Assembly: GCA_030077755.1 (NCBI GenBank)
Contig: JAQJZZ010000015.1
Coordinates: forward strand, 558,001-622,000
Length of the DNA stretch: 64,000 nt
Direction of reading: 5' to 3'
Origin: Filosporella fistucella
Taxonomy: Eukaryota > Ascomycota > Leotiomycetes > Helotiales
Shown here: positions 23,788-35,524 of the stretch, piece by piece
How positions within the stretch are numbered: the stretch's first letter is position 1
How the letters are laid out: every line of letters starts with the position of its first letter
The notes under the pieces: generated by a model
The model's database searches: none
What the model was told of the DNA's origin: nothing
The model's input: only the letters and a program-made list of their open reading frames with translations
Position numbers and translations under genes: made by a program

Positions 23788-24319
23788 GAGCTGATACGAA
23801 TGGGAAGCTTAAGGGCATACCTGGACTTGGACGACATCGTGTCTGGCTTGGATAATTCGGGTGACATAGCTATTCTATGGAGGCATATGTACCTATACGA
23901 TGGACCAACTTCGCGATATTCTCTTACTGCTCTCCCCCAAGCAGTGCGTGAAGCCTCCCGTATTTCGGGGTCTGAGTTGCCTTTCGTTATAAATCTCGAC
24001 GCATCTCAGCCGCAAATGTTGCGGTGTTGTCCGTTTGTAGAAATGGGGAATGAAGGGCTATGACAGGGTACTTTGAGAGGCTCGGTCGGGCTCCACCACA
24101 CGGCGGTGCAAAACCCTGAACGTTCACCGAAATCCCTCCAGTTCACCTATTAGAAACCCTGTCGGCATGCCTGCAACAACGGCTTGCAGGGCCATACAGC
24201 GAATGAGACGCTGTAAACACGCGCCTTTCTAGCGTTGCCTGCAGCTTATGGTCACCACTCTATAAGTTTTCGGTCGCAAAGCCCATTCATGAACAATACA
24301 AAAGTCACTTTACGACGCG
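23788..24319. promoter_or_regulatory. shared divergent promoter region with inverted repeats
   Basis: 532-bp region between the start codons of the NACHT gene (minus) and the AAA ATPase gene (plus). The right half is GC-richer than its surroundings and contains several short inverted repeats: CAGGGT at 24064-24069 with ACCCTG at 24113-24118, CACC/GGTG with a 7-base loop at 24094-24108, CCTGCAA/TTGCAGG with a 7-base loop at 24170-24190, and ACAGCG/CGCTGT with a 7-base loop at 24196-24214. No tRNA boxes fit. These may be regulator-binding sites or a structured RNA; their role is unknown. Confidence 0.45.
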
Positions 24320-26501
24320 ATGGGTGATGTTAATACGACCAAGATAGGCCCTGGAGTTTCCATAGATGTGGGCCCAGATACTGATGGTGCAAGATGTGAA
24401 GTGAAGAATCTATTGCTTCGTTCGAAAAAAGGCGAGATTGAAATCGTCGAAAAGAATAGCAAGTCAAAAAACGAAGATCCATACAGCAAATATGCCTTGG
24501 TATCAAGACAGTCATTTGATGAACAGCACAAACTCACAGGAACTACTCTTGAAGTCAATTCACCGCAGCTTTTGAAGGTATTCAGAGAAGTTATTACTCA
24601 TTACCCTGGAGAATCTCTGGACTTCAGAAGCAAGTTTACGATAGAAGACCCGTGAGTAGCGAGATTGGTGCTTGCCATGGACGAAATTAATGTTGTTAGG
24701 TATATGATATTGATACATTATCAAGATGAATTGCGGCAATACAGAGAAGCTTGCGAAGATGCCACCACCAAAATGCACATTGCGCTGCTGTTGGATCATC
24801 TCGAGGATGAAGCAGGACCAAAAGGTGCAGATGTGAAGGAAATGATCAAATCCGGGCTGATAACATTCCCTCTGCTCTGGATGATATTTAAACCAGGAGA
24901 CCTAATCTATCAACACAGCAATGATCATACTCGTCTTTTCCGGGTAATTCGACATGGGTATGGCCAGAGCAATAGTAGAGGAAAGTGGTTTGATGTCAGT
25001 TGCTCATTTGTATCGTACGACGGGGTAAGAGTAGGAGTAGCAACCGAAAGATTGAGAATCTGGGATCGGATGGAATTTTTTGGGTTATTCTCGACATCGA
25101 TAACTTCAATGTCTTGTTATCCTCTGAAGTTCTTGAGTGCGGCTGAGAGAACCAGTATTGAAGCAGCAATGCTTGAAAGAGGAAAACGATATCTCGAAAT
25201 CAAAGAGATGTGCTTCATGCAGTACGAAGGGCTTTTCCTATACCTCAAACGACCACCTTGGGATTATTATAACGAGGAGGCTGACCTCGAAGGCATGTAC
25301 TTGCCCGAAACTATGAGTGGACGAGTGGTTATTGACCCAAAGACATTTAACGAGGAAGCGAGGAAGAGGAAAGAATCAATCGCTGCGGATGATAGTGAAG
25401 ATGAAGATGATAAAAAAGATGAGAAGCGGGACAAAGACTCATGTATGTTCTCAGTTCAGTTTTGATATGAAAGCTAACATTTTATGTAGTGATAGATGTC
25501 GCAGCTGGAACAGTGACCCACGAGCTTGATATCAGACTTTGCCCATCATACGTATATGGCTTCAGCTTCGAGAAGAAAGAATGGTGCAAGTTTTTCGTCG
25601 ACTTGCTCTCTGATATCGATTGGAAGAAGGATGCACTTTCTTCCCTCATATTACCAGCACCTCAGAAGAGACTTCTTCAAGGACTCGTGACGGGTCATAA
25701 GTATCCAGAACGAGCCAGAGAGGAGAGTGGGTTAAAAGGCAAGGGATTGGTAGTGCTGCTACATGGGTCTCCAGGATCTGGCAAGACTTTGACAGCAGGT
25801 ATGTATCAGTCGAGCACAGAGAACGATGTCCTGACACATCGACAGAAATGACAGCTGAGCATACCCACCGAGCTCTCCTAAACATCACCACTGGAGAGCT
25901 AGGAAGCTACGAATATAGAATCGAACACGAACTCAAGCGCTTACTCACCTACGCATCCACTTTCCAAGCCATCGTACTCATCGATGAAGCCGACGTCTTT
26001 CTCGAGGCTCGTAAGAGTGGTCCATCAGACCAGCTCAAGCAGAACGCAATGGTAGCAGGTAACTTATTTGCCCCTTTCTTACGCCTCAATACTAACGCAT
26101 CAGTCTTCCTCCGCCAACTCGAATACTTCCAAGGCATCATCTTCCTAACCTCAAACCGAGTCTCCGTCTTCGATCCAGCAATAAAGTCTCGTATTCATCT
26201 CGCTCTCCAATATGCCAGTCCTTCCACCTCCGTCCGACGAATGCTCTGGCACAAACATCTAGCTCGCGTCCCCTCCTCGGAACTGGAGCTTGACATTGAA
26301 GCTGCGTTGGACATAGTACAAGATACAAAGATGAATGGAAGAGAGATCTCGAACTCTATCAATACGGCGAGAACGCTGGCGATGAGTGAAGGGTCGAAAT
26401 TGAAGCTAGAGTATCTAGAGACGATTGTGCAGGTTTGGATGGAGTTTGAGGATAGTCTGGTCAGATTAAAGAAGATGGATTTAGGAGAGTTTGGGGGGTA
26501 A
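24320..26501 (+). CDS. AAA ATPase with DUF7025-type N-terminal region
   Basis: 664-aa AAA-type ATPase of a fungal family that carries a DUF7025-like domain before the ATPase core. Exons 24320-24651, 24700-25442, 25490-25798, 25846-26058 and 26104-26501 have introns of 45-48 bp and consistent phases. The N-terminal and middle part include the FKPGDLIYQH and CYPLKFL blocks; a charged Asp/Glu/Lys run precedes the ATPase. Walker A is GSPGSGKT at about 451-458, Walker B is IVLIDEADVF around 504-513, sensor-1 is LTSNR, and the arginine-finger region reads SRIHLALQY. Two introns fall within the ATPase core, the first directly after Walker A. The substrate is unknown. All key ATPase residues are present, so activity is expected. 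It is transcribed away from the intact NACHT gene. Confidence 0.82.
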
Positions 26502-29500
26502 ATTTAAAGCCGGCTTTACGGGGATATAGTGTGGGAATTTCCATAGATGATATGAAAACGTTTGACCGGCTCGACGGGCTCGGAGAAGGGACCAGGGTTG
26601 GGTCACGTGTTTACCCCGCCATCCTCCTCTGTACCTACCTTACCTACTGCTACAGATAGTGTCCTCTTTGCATTCAAAAAGTCTAGATATGAGAACATAG
26701 TGAATTACCCACCACGTCACAATACCTACAGAAAGTGAGGAATATAAGGGGTACAAAGGTTTACCTAGCATCGGAGATGAGTGGACAGACGGCCCACGGC
26801 TATAGAGGACAATAGGTACAACTTGTCTGGAAAGAAATTGCGCTTTAAATCAAAAAAAAGTCGACTCCACAAAGACTTGCCATCTGCCGATATAAGATTT
26901 AGTAAATATCGTGCTGGAAAGGGATTCGAGCAATACCAATTGAAACCTAAAGGGACGAAAGATGGCACTAGCACGTAAGGCGTGTGAAGTGCGTGAACCA
27001 CGTTATGGAAGGAGCACCAATACATAGGTCCCGTGAAACATTATCGGATATCTTATTTAGATTCTATTCTTTGTGTGGACTCAAAGGTTTATCTACAAGG
27101 CAGGAAAAGGGGATACGTGGGATCATGTACCTTGCTACCGTATCTCACCTCAGTGGTTAGATGCACTGGGACGGACATTATATCTTACATCACGAACATC
27201 AAAGCTAGTATCACATCGCCTCGATTGGAATTGTTGCCTGAATCCTTTGTTTGATCTCTTCATACTAGTGGGTGGAGAGTTCACTGGGTTGCAGTAGCAT
27301 TAGCCTTTCGTTGTAGTGACTTGTGCTCGTCCTAGTATTTTGCTTCCTTGCTTTTTTGTCGTTCTGGAGCAGGAATCGTCTTTAATAATAATTAGGCATG
27401 CTGCAATTTACTGACATATCTGCCAATTTCTGCCTCGAGTTGATTTGAATGATCTACAGATACTAATCATGCTTTGCTTTTCTATCTGCGAAGTCGCATT
27501 TGCCCGTGGTGCCAGTGCCCAATGGACATCATTTGGATTGCTGCTGCATATTTTTGCATCTGCCCGTCAGCCAACAGATTCTTTTGGTCTTCATTGAATT
27601 GGAACGGCACCAAAAAGTCACGTTGCGAACTCTCAAACTTAGCCATGACATGATACCTATATCTTAGACCATGATCTGATGGCTGAGATGTTGCGCCATC
27701 TGGGGATTATAGTCGAAGACGAGCAACATGCTCAATTTATTGCCACACGTCGAGATGGGTGGCCTTGAAAAAGGATCTAACGAAGGATAGGATTGACAAA
27801 GTGAACCGACCCCGTTAAAAGATAATGGTAGTCTTAATTCTGTGTGAGATATCATCGTGCTTCTACTGTTTACCAACTCTGGCGATTTTCTTGCCTAGAA
27901 AAAAGTTTGGCCGTCGCTGGTAAATGAGTAAGTGGTAGGTACTTATTGTACTTAGTGGTGTGTGTTTGCACGCTGAGATGCTTCCGGCCAAGCTGTTCTT
28001 GGTCTCTGATCCTGCGACTGGGATCAAGTTGTTGGACAGGTGGGCGTTGCAAGGCTCGGTAACGGGGAATATTGTGAAGGAATGTGTATTTGCGCTTATC
28101 ATCAAGGCAGGACACGGATTTGGAGATAGACTGATTGCAGCTGTCAAATATCGAAAACGTACAGATTGATGTTCGAAATTTAATATTCGAGATGTTTTGT
28201 GTTACTACTTGTTTAGATAATCGAAGTAAGTAAAGTCATTAGACGTAGGGATGACGGTAGCGTGGGCGAAGCATAACAAATGCCGACCCAAGCGAATGGG
28301 ATACATGTTTAAACTGATGCCTTGACAGGACGCATAGGATCAACGACATGAGGTATGATAGATAGAACGGTAATACAACATCGAGAAACGAAGTGCAGTG
28401 GCTGTGTAGGGAAGCTTCACGTCAAGTGGGGTCTTCTCAAAACGATGCCTTGAAAGCGGCAATTGTTGACAAAACGTACTCGCAGCCAAATCTGTAGAAT
28501 TTGGCAGCGCTTCCGCATATCTAAGGCAGATGTGGAATAATCACAACAATTATAGATGACTTGACTGGAATGAAGACTCGCATAGCCACTAGCACAAAGA
28601 ATCTACCTGTCAGCTTGAAAGCTCGATTCCGTGAAATTAATCTCGATCAATCACTTCTCAATCCTAAACTGCGATCCAATCGTTGCACACGACGCAGCAA
28701 TACGAGAAATCCTTCGAAGATCAAAGCCATGACTCGGAGTTATCAGAGAATTAAAAGGTACATAAAGCGGCTGCCTTGAACAAGATCTACCATCTCCACT
28801 ACAAGAGGGCAGTATTTTTAGTAAGGTGGGAACATAGATTTTAAGTATTACTGTAAACATGTAAATAACAGAAAGGAGGCACCAAGATAAGTAGTAGCAA
28901 GTCCTGATCCAAATCTGCTTTCTCATCGCAACTTTTCTCGCATGAACTTCTAAGCTCGCAAGAATATACAAACGCGTAACAGTGAACTATATCGAGGACA
29001 CGAATCCACATATCTCTCTTGGATCTCCCGCTTAGGACACATTTCACTTGGGAGGCTTGGCTTCTGTTAGATGGGAATAGCTTCTTGAAAAGATTCTTGA
29101 CTGTGGTCGTGGTCTTTGGCGAAACTTAATCTGCGCCACCCGCTGTGGAGACACAGGGGGAAGAGGAAACACGTGAGCACCACGGGATCTCATGATCATC
29201 CCAAGATCTGGAGGTACTATCTGTGTGCCATTCTTGAAACCATGGTATGTGAAGCAGATTCTGTATAAGGTTTGATTTTGGAAATTCAAAAAAGATTTAT
29301 CAAATGCCTACCGATAAGAACTTATATCAGCGTCGGTGTATCACCTGACTTCTCCGTATGCAGTCTTCCTCCCCGTGAAAATGCAGATCTTCCACACCAA
29401 TTTATCCATCTTCAGCCTGAACAGCAACACCACCGCACGCACCAAAAATCCACTCTCACTCCCTCCTTCTCCGTTCCGGTCTACCGATACCCTCAAAAAA

Positions 29501-29566
29501 CAAGCATCCCATCACTACTCTCATCATGTATTTCGCCACCGGCGCGGTAAGTTTTTCCACCCGGAC
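26502..29566. other. 3-kb region without a recognisable gene
   Basis: Many short frames on both strands (for example 26781-26978, 27960-28169 and 27863-28147) but none with a domain, signal peptide or convincing splice pattern. No long direct or inverted repeats, tRNA or transposase motif seen. It may be old decayed sequence. Confidence 0.4.
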
Positions 29567-29793
29567 ATGCCAGGCACCGCATCTCTACCTTCCGTGGCCA
29601 TCTCAGGCATAGCCGGCTATCTCTTATTCGCCTCTCCTCGTAGAAACAGGTACATTAGTGCTTGTACCTTAATATAATGCCTGTAAGCGGGGTAGGTCTT
29701 CTCCAAATTTTGAACAGGGTTGGGTCTCTAGAGCTGTCGAGGCTGGGGAGTTTAGAGGAGGGGAAGAGAGATGATCCGGAAGAATATCTATAG
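29567..29793 (+). CDS. possible 52-aa protein with one hydrophobic segment
   Basis: A doubtful small gene. An ATG at 29567 opens a frame that ends at a GT donor after 29649. A 68-bp intron with a GAACAG acceptor joins it to 29718-29793, ending in TAG. The predicted 52 aa have a hydrophobic stretch (VAISGIAGYLLFA), then a basic patch (SPRRNR) and an acidic end. It could be a small tail-anchored or mitochondrial membrane protein, or a chance splice. I do not recognise a family. Confidence 0.3.
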
Positions 29794-29871
29794 TGAGGTG
29801 ACGGAGAACGGGATGGAAAGTGCTTGTTTATTAAAAGCTAGATTAGCTATATTTCCGGACAGGTGGGTTGG

Positions 29872-29877
29872 TATAAA
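29872..29877 (+). promoter_or_regulatory. probable TATA box of the second CE16 gene
   Basis: TATAAA followed by GG lies 125 bases before the start codon at 29997, in a usual position for a strongly expressed secreted enzyme gene. Confidence 0.4.
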
Positions 29878-29996
29878 GGTTCGTTGATCGCTCTTGAATT
29901 TCTTCTTTTCAGATTTTGTTGTTCAATTGCTGTTTATACATCCTTTGCTATCTTAGGAAATTTGAAGGAATCTCAATTGGGCCGAGGTACCTGAAG

Positions 29997-31201
29997 ATGC
30001 GTTTCTCAGCGCTGTGTCTGTTAGCTGCGAGTGCGGTTGTTGGAGCGGACACAACGAGCAAGGGTCAGCAGGGCGGAGATTCTCATTCCAAATGGATTCG
30101 GTACTTTGATAATCTGGTAGCGTTTGGAGATAGGTAAGTTTTGCCTTCAAAAGCTTCTTAATGGGATGGGAATGGAATTGACGAGCGTGAAAGTTATACC
30201 GATGAGAGTCGACTTGGATATTTCATCAACCACAATGGTTCTGCACCACCGGCGGGGCTTCTTCTGCCACCGAGTACATCTACGCCCGGTGGAGGAATTA
30301 CTTGGGATCGATGGGTATCGAATTATACAGGCGCAAAGCTGTATAACTATGCCGTGTCTGGAGCTGTCTGCGACAACAACATGATTTATCGCTATCTGGC
30401 TTCAATATTCGGACCATTCCCAGACGTGGTCTACGAAGTCGATGCTTTCATCGCAGACACCAAATTCATCAATGCTACCACTAAGACCAATACTCTATAC
30501 ACAAATCGATATGATGATAATACCGTGTACTCCATGTGGATCGGCACCAACGATCTCGGAAACTTTGCTTTCTTGACTGATTCAAGTCTGCACGGAACCA
30601 CTATTCCAGATTATGTGGATTGTATATTCAACCGCTTCGACGAGATCTACAAGAACGGCGGACGATATTTTGTTTTGATGAACACAGCGCCATTGCAGTT
30701 ATCTCCATTATATGGAATGCCAGACGCAGGCGGTCTAACAGAAAGCCATTATTGGGCAGGAAAAGTAAGTCACTCCTCAAACTCGCAATGTCAAGAGCAA
30801 TAGCTAACAATAATGTGCAGCCATCAAACATCTCCGAAGTCAGCGGCAAAATGAAAGAGTATACCAACCTCGTCAACTCCATCTTCTCCTACCGCACTCC
30901 CTACGAACTCCTAATTGCGAAACGCTACCCCGGTGCTTCTATCGCTGTCTTCGACGTGCACTCCCTAATGACAGACATCTACTACAATCCAACCCAATAC
31001 CTAGCCTCACCACCAAATGTGACAGGCCAGTACTATAATTGTAATACGCCAACTAAAAAGTGTGTAGGCGATTCGAAGCTGGGACCAGATCACTTTTTGT
31101 GGTTTGATGAGTTGCATCCTAGTGAGATTACCGATAAGGTTATTGCGAAGGAGTTTGTGAAGGTTGTGGGAGGCAAGAGTAAGTATGCTACGTATTGGTA
31201 G
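29997..31201 (+). CDS. secreted CE16 acetylesterase (GDSL/SGNH), no CBM
   Basis: Predicted secreted carbohydrate esterase family 16 enzyme that removes acetyl groups from sugars released from hemicellulose. Exons 29997-30133, 30194-30764 and 30821-31201 give 362 aa with consistent phases. Residues 1-17 form a signal peptide (ends VVGA). The catalytic Ser is in FGDSYTD at about residue 46; as in the other CE16 gene, an intron splits this motif. Other SGNH blocks are NYAVSGA, IGTNDLG and the C-terminal FDELHPS, which is a standard DxxH. Several N-glycosylation sequons are present. Unlike the CE16 gene at 1281-2588 there is no CBM1 or linker and the Asp of DxxH is kept. The likely role is general deacetylation of soluble oligosaccharides. 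Confidence 0.9.
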
Positions 31202-32777
31202 AGGACACTATGAGGTGGGAGGTGAATGTATATGGATTTGTGGGGTGTATATAATTGTGAGGAAATAATGAATATATGAATTGCTGCATGACCTGCTTTC
31301 GTGATGAAGCTCCTATCTAGTTTTGGTGAGGCTATATCGCACAGGTCATTCGGATGAGATATGGTGGGCACTTTTAGATCACATACCAGGGTATATTCAT
31401 GCGAAGACGCGATCGTCGATGGTGGCTGGGATAGAGCTTGAAAGTGGGAGGTCTGAAGTATACTTGGCATCTGATGTATGTTATTGTTCATCTTTCCCTG
31501 CAAGTATGAAGTCCTCTGGATGTTCTTTATTAAGCTACGGTTTTCGTAAGGGGGCATAACTAATCACTCTGTGGCTTCTATCAAGGCAGGAAATGACTAC
31601 CAACGCATTCGAATATATTCCTATTTGGTTTCAAGGGGATATATCTGGTGAACTTTTCTTCTGGACATTCTAGCAAGTCATTCGGAGTAGCTTTAAGTAC
31701 TACTCAAACCTTACGGCTTAATGAGCCTTATTCTCTAGCTGGTTCGATTGTATTAATTCTGAACATGTACAATTGTTATCACGCTATTGTCAATTAACAA
31801 GATAAGATGAATTAAGTTCAGTCCATTCCATATGTTCAGTGTTATTATCAATCCCTACTTCTAAATTAACAATAAAGTCACGGATATGGCATATCAACAA
31901 CTACTCCCTTTTCACACCTGTGCATTAACATTGTAGCACACACTTACCTATGACGTTCAATCAGCTCGCAGCACGGCTCCACCTTTCCTCTCTTCCCGTC
32001 CTAAAATGTCAATCCATAAAAATAAAAATAAAAGGCTTCACTTCCTCCTCTTTCTTATCTCTCGAGTCTCCCATATCAAATCCTACTGTCACCCACTTCT
32101 GTGAAGTGATACATTTACATGTCGTGCTGCAGTAGCAGGTCTTAGCCGTGGCAATTATGGGGACTTAGCGTCGCATTGAAGCCGCCCTTGTCGGTTCGCC
32201 TCGAATCGTCACAGAGTAAGCAGAACAGCGCAGGCATAATTTTCGAACATCGACACTCGATCATCGTATCATCGACCAAGAGCGAACACCCACCGTCAGT
32301 AGCATCACATCACATCCCACCACGTCTGCACCCACACCTTTCCATCCCATCTAAAACAAAGTTCCGGGACCTCAGCTGTTGATTCAGCCCGCTGCCGGAA
32401 CACGATCAGATATCCTAGGTCTTGCCTTACCTGGCTTTGCCTTAACGACACACACATCCTCTCAGACACACGCATACGCATACACATCCCGATCCCGTAC
32501 ACGCACTCAACCGGAAACCAGTCAGACTCGTCCAAACCGGGCCAAACCCAAACCTGTTCAGCACAAGCAAAGCAAGTAACACAGGCCCCAAGGAAACACC
32601 TCCACCAACCCCATTAACCGTATCCTGATCCCTATCCATACCTTATTCAGATACGATATTCCCTCCTGGGTCTTAATCGCACGTCCTAATCCGCCGCCCC
32701 AAAGAACCATGCCCGGCGTCTGAGGTAGCCTATCATTCCCCCCTCGTCCACCATTTACATTACCGCCTTCACTCAAA
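31202..32777. other. intergenic region and long leader of the SS18-like gene
   Basis: No gene supported. From about 32280 the plus strand becomes rich in C and A (CACACA, CATCC runs), which fits a long pyrimidine/CA-rich 5' leader before the start at 32778. Confidence 0.45.
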
Positions 32778-34582
32778 ATGTATGCACCAGCATACGGCTA
32801 CGGTCCAAACAATTCTGCTTCTGCTTCTGCCTCTGCGCCTTACAATCCAAATGCCGCCCCTCCACAGCAACAACAGCCCCATAACCCCCACCACCCTCAA
32901 CAACACCAGCAGCAGCACCAGCAGCAACCCGGCCAACAGCCTCAGCAGATGATGTATAATCCACAACAGCAACAATATGCTGGCCCTGCCGGCGTTGGAT
33001 CCCATCAATCACCCTATGGCGCGTCTGGTCCAGGTGGTCCTGGCATGGGTGGAAATGCGGGTGCTATGGGAATGATGCAGAATACCGGTATGGCGCAGAT
33101 GGCTGGTGGACACGGTACGTTGCACACACATCAGCACGAGTCCTCATTGCTTAGACTGTTGATTTTTTTGGACCTCTCATCTCTTCCCCTCCATCTGCTA
33201 CGTTGAGCCTGCTTCTGCCTGAGCCTCAGTTGTGTTCACTCTGAAAGAAAGCTCGACTGTGCAGCAAAGCTTGTCGTTGATCTCGAGTACATGCCCAGCT
33301 TTCCAATGTCTACTACCTTCTTGATCTTGGTCTATCTCACGAGCAATCCTTACTGACATGCTTCTTATAAGCAGTGCCTGCATATCAGACTCCCTACTCA
33401 AGTTCTCCATACGGAGGTAGCATACCTACTTCCACAGCTTCGAACCTTCCTCCAAATTTCATGCCCACTACATCCGGCGCACCGTCCTTTGCAATGAATG
33501 CTCCAAATATGAATCCTCAACACCAGGCTCAGCGTATGCAACCTCCACCTACAACATCAACACCAACTCAGCCTGGTCCAAGAGCATCGCCGTTCGCGGG
33601 CGTACCGCATACTACTCCTCCGAATGCTGGTCCACAGTCCCAGTTCTCTACACCGCAAGCTCCGAACCAATCACATCTACAAACACCGAATAATAGCCAG
33701 CAAGCACAAGCCCAGGCTCAGGCAGGGACAATATTGACACCGCAGACGCCAAATTTTCCTCCTGGATCACAAAACGCGAACGCGCTGGCGACTCCATTAA
33801 GTCCGGGGTCGGAGTTGAGGGAAAAGGAGAGGGTTACGGTGTTGTTAGATATCAATCTCTTGTTGCTGAAAGAGGCAATGGTAATCCAGCAAGCCCAAGC
33901 AGAAGCAAAGAAGGAAGAGAAGAAAGATGATGCGAACAGTGCCTCTCCAGAAGCTACGGAGGCGGAGAAGGCGGAAAAAGAGAAGGCTGAGAAGACGAAA
34001 CCGCCTTCGCGGGAATACTTTGAGTAAGTGCTGTTGAAGTTAAGCTGAAAGTTAAGCTAATAATGTAGATGTATGCGCCGACTTCAGTCCAACCTGGCAT
34101 ATCTTGCAGCTATAGCCGATCGATCTCACAAACCTCTTTCACAAATCCCTCCCCATCCAGCAGTTATGAGTGCGCCTCCACTACCTTCGAAAGCCAACTC
34201 CACGACATCAACACCTAAAGCCGATTACAAAAAAGAAGACTCGGACGAGAAGAAAACGGAGGAGGGAGAAGAAGATCGAGCGGAAGCATTAAGAGAACAA
34301 TATAGAAAGCTGCAGGCCTTATTCCCTGGCGTAGATCCAAAGAAGGAGACCGCAATGTTGCATTCCCATCCAGCTGTACGCCAACAACAAGCAGCGCAAC
34401 AGGTGAAAGCACAGCAGCAGCAACAAATGGTAGCGGCGCTAGGAGGAGACCAGAAAATGCAAAATGATATGATGCGACAGAAAATGATGCAACAACAGGC
34501 TCAACAACGAGCTCAAATGGCTGCTTCGCAAGGGCAAAATCAGATGGGTCAGCAGCCACAACAGCAGCAGCAAGGACAGTGA
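32778..34582 (+). CDS. glutamine-rich SS18/Snf11-like chromatin-remodelling protein
   Basis: Predicted nuclear coactivator, probably a SWI/SNF-associated subunit related to SS18 (SSXT) and yeast Snf11. Exons 32778-33114, 33375-34023 and 34069-34582 give 499 aa; the introns are 260 and 45 bp. The first 110 aa are rich in Gln, Pro, Gly and Met with several Gln runs. The only well-conserved block is split by intron 2: VTVLLDINLLLLKEAM before it, then, after a charged spacer, YFECMRRLQSNLAYLAAIAD. This matches the helix pair of SSXT-type domains. The C-terminus is again Gln/Met-rich. The first intron is unusually long for this window, but its phase is right. The identification rests on this one motif, so the complex membership is inference. 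Confidence 0.6.
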
Positions 34583-35524
34583 GAAGTACAAAACTGGTAG
34601 CGTGGGAGTAGAAAAGGCGGATATTTGCGTGTTCTTAGCTTGGGCGGGTATAAAATGCTTGGAGTAGGAGTTGGGTCCTGGCTAGGGTGGTTGCTTGACC
34701 TTTTATGGTGCCTGGGCTTGTATAGGTTGGCTATGCGCTTGTATGTGGCTATGGGGTTTGGGTGTGGGATTTCTTGGTGGATGAAAGTTCGCCTTTGTCG
34801 AAGATGAGAGGGTAACATAAGGGATCGAAGAGAGCAATGTGGATACCAGTTCGAGTAAATGAAAAAAGTGCAAATCCTATCGGGGGGAAGGGGGGGCTTG
34901 CTAAGTAGGACTGTTTTTACCTGTTTCGAAAATTGGGATTGTGTCTCAATTTGAACCATCTCGTTGAAGAGGTGAGTGAAAATTTTATCCTTCTCTTTCA
35001 ATTCTGGAGTCTATTTTGTCACCTATGAACCTTGATCTTTTCGACTCCATCCCAATTGCCCCTCAACCAAATTTTACGTAACCATCCCCTTTATTGACTA
35101 GTTATCAACTTCAGTCTCTTTTTCATTATGATTCGAGCTAGACTTTCTGATCCTCGGTATACAAGTTTTATGCGACCCTCTTCCGAAAAATGGGAGGTGT
35201 AGCTTTACTTTTAACGGAGCTAGGTGGGGATATGACTGGATTTCATCCAAAGTTTTAACAACTATTTCTGATGTTAACAGTGAGTTACCGGCACCAGAAA
35301 TAAGCTATAGGTATAAGCTAGTTGCGATTTCAGACGATCCTAAGTAGATATTTGCCTCTCTATCTTGCCGGCCGGAAATCACGTGTGCCGGACCTGTGTA
35401 ACTAAATCCCACTTTCCATACCCCAATATCATATCCCAATCCACCTCCCCTACCTCCTTAGTACATCTACCATCTCATCCCCTACTTCCTCCCTTCCACC
35501 ACAATTTACAACCATCTCACAAAA
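34583..35524. other. intergenic region
   Basis: 3' flank of the SS18-like gene and promoter of the amidohydrolase gene. A CACGTG element lies at 35380-35385, about 140 bases before the amidohydrolase start. No gene seen. Confidence 0.45.

Noticed and set aside
24064..24214. tRNA-like cloverleaf from the 7-base hairpin loops
   Set aside because: Loop sequences do not contain the T-loop consensus or an A box; kept only as an inverted-repeat finding.
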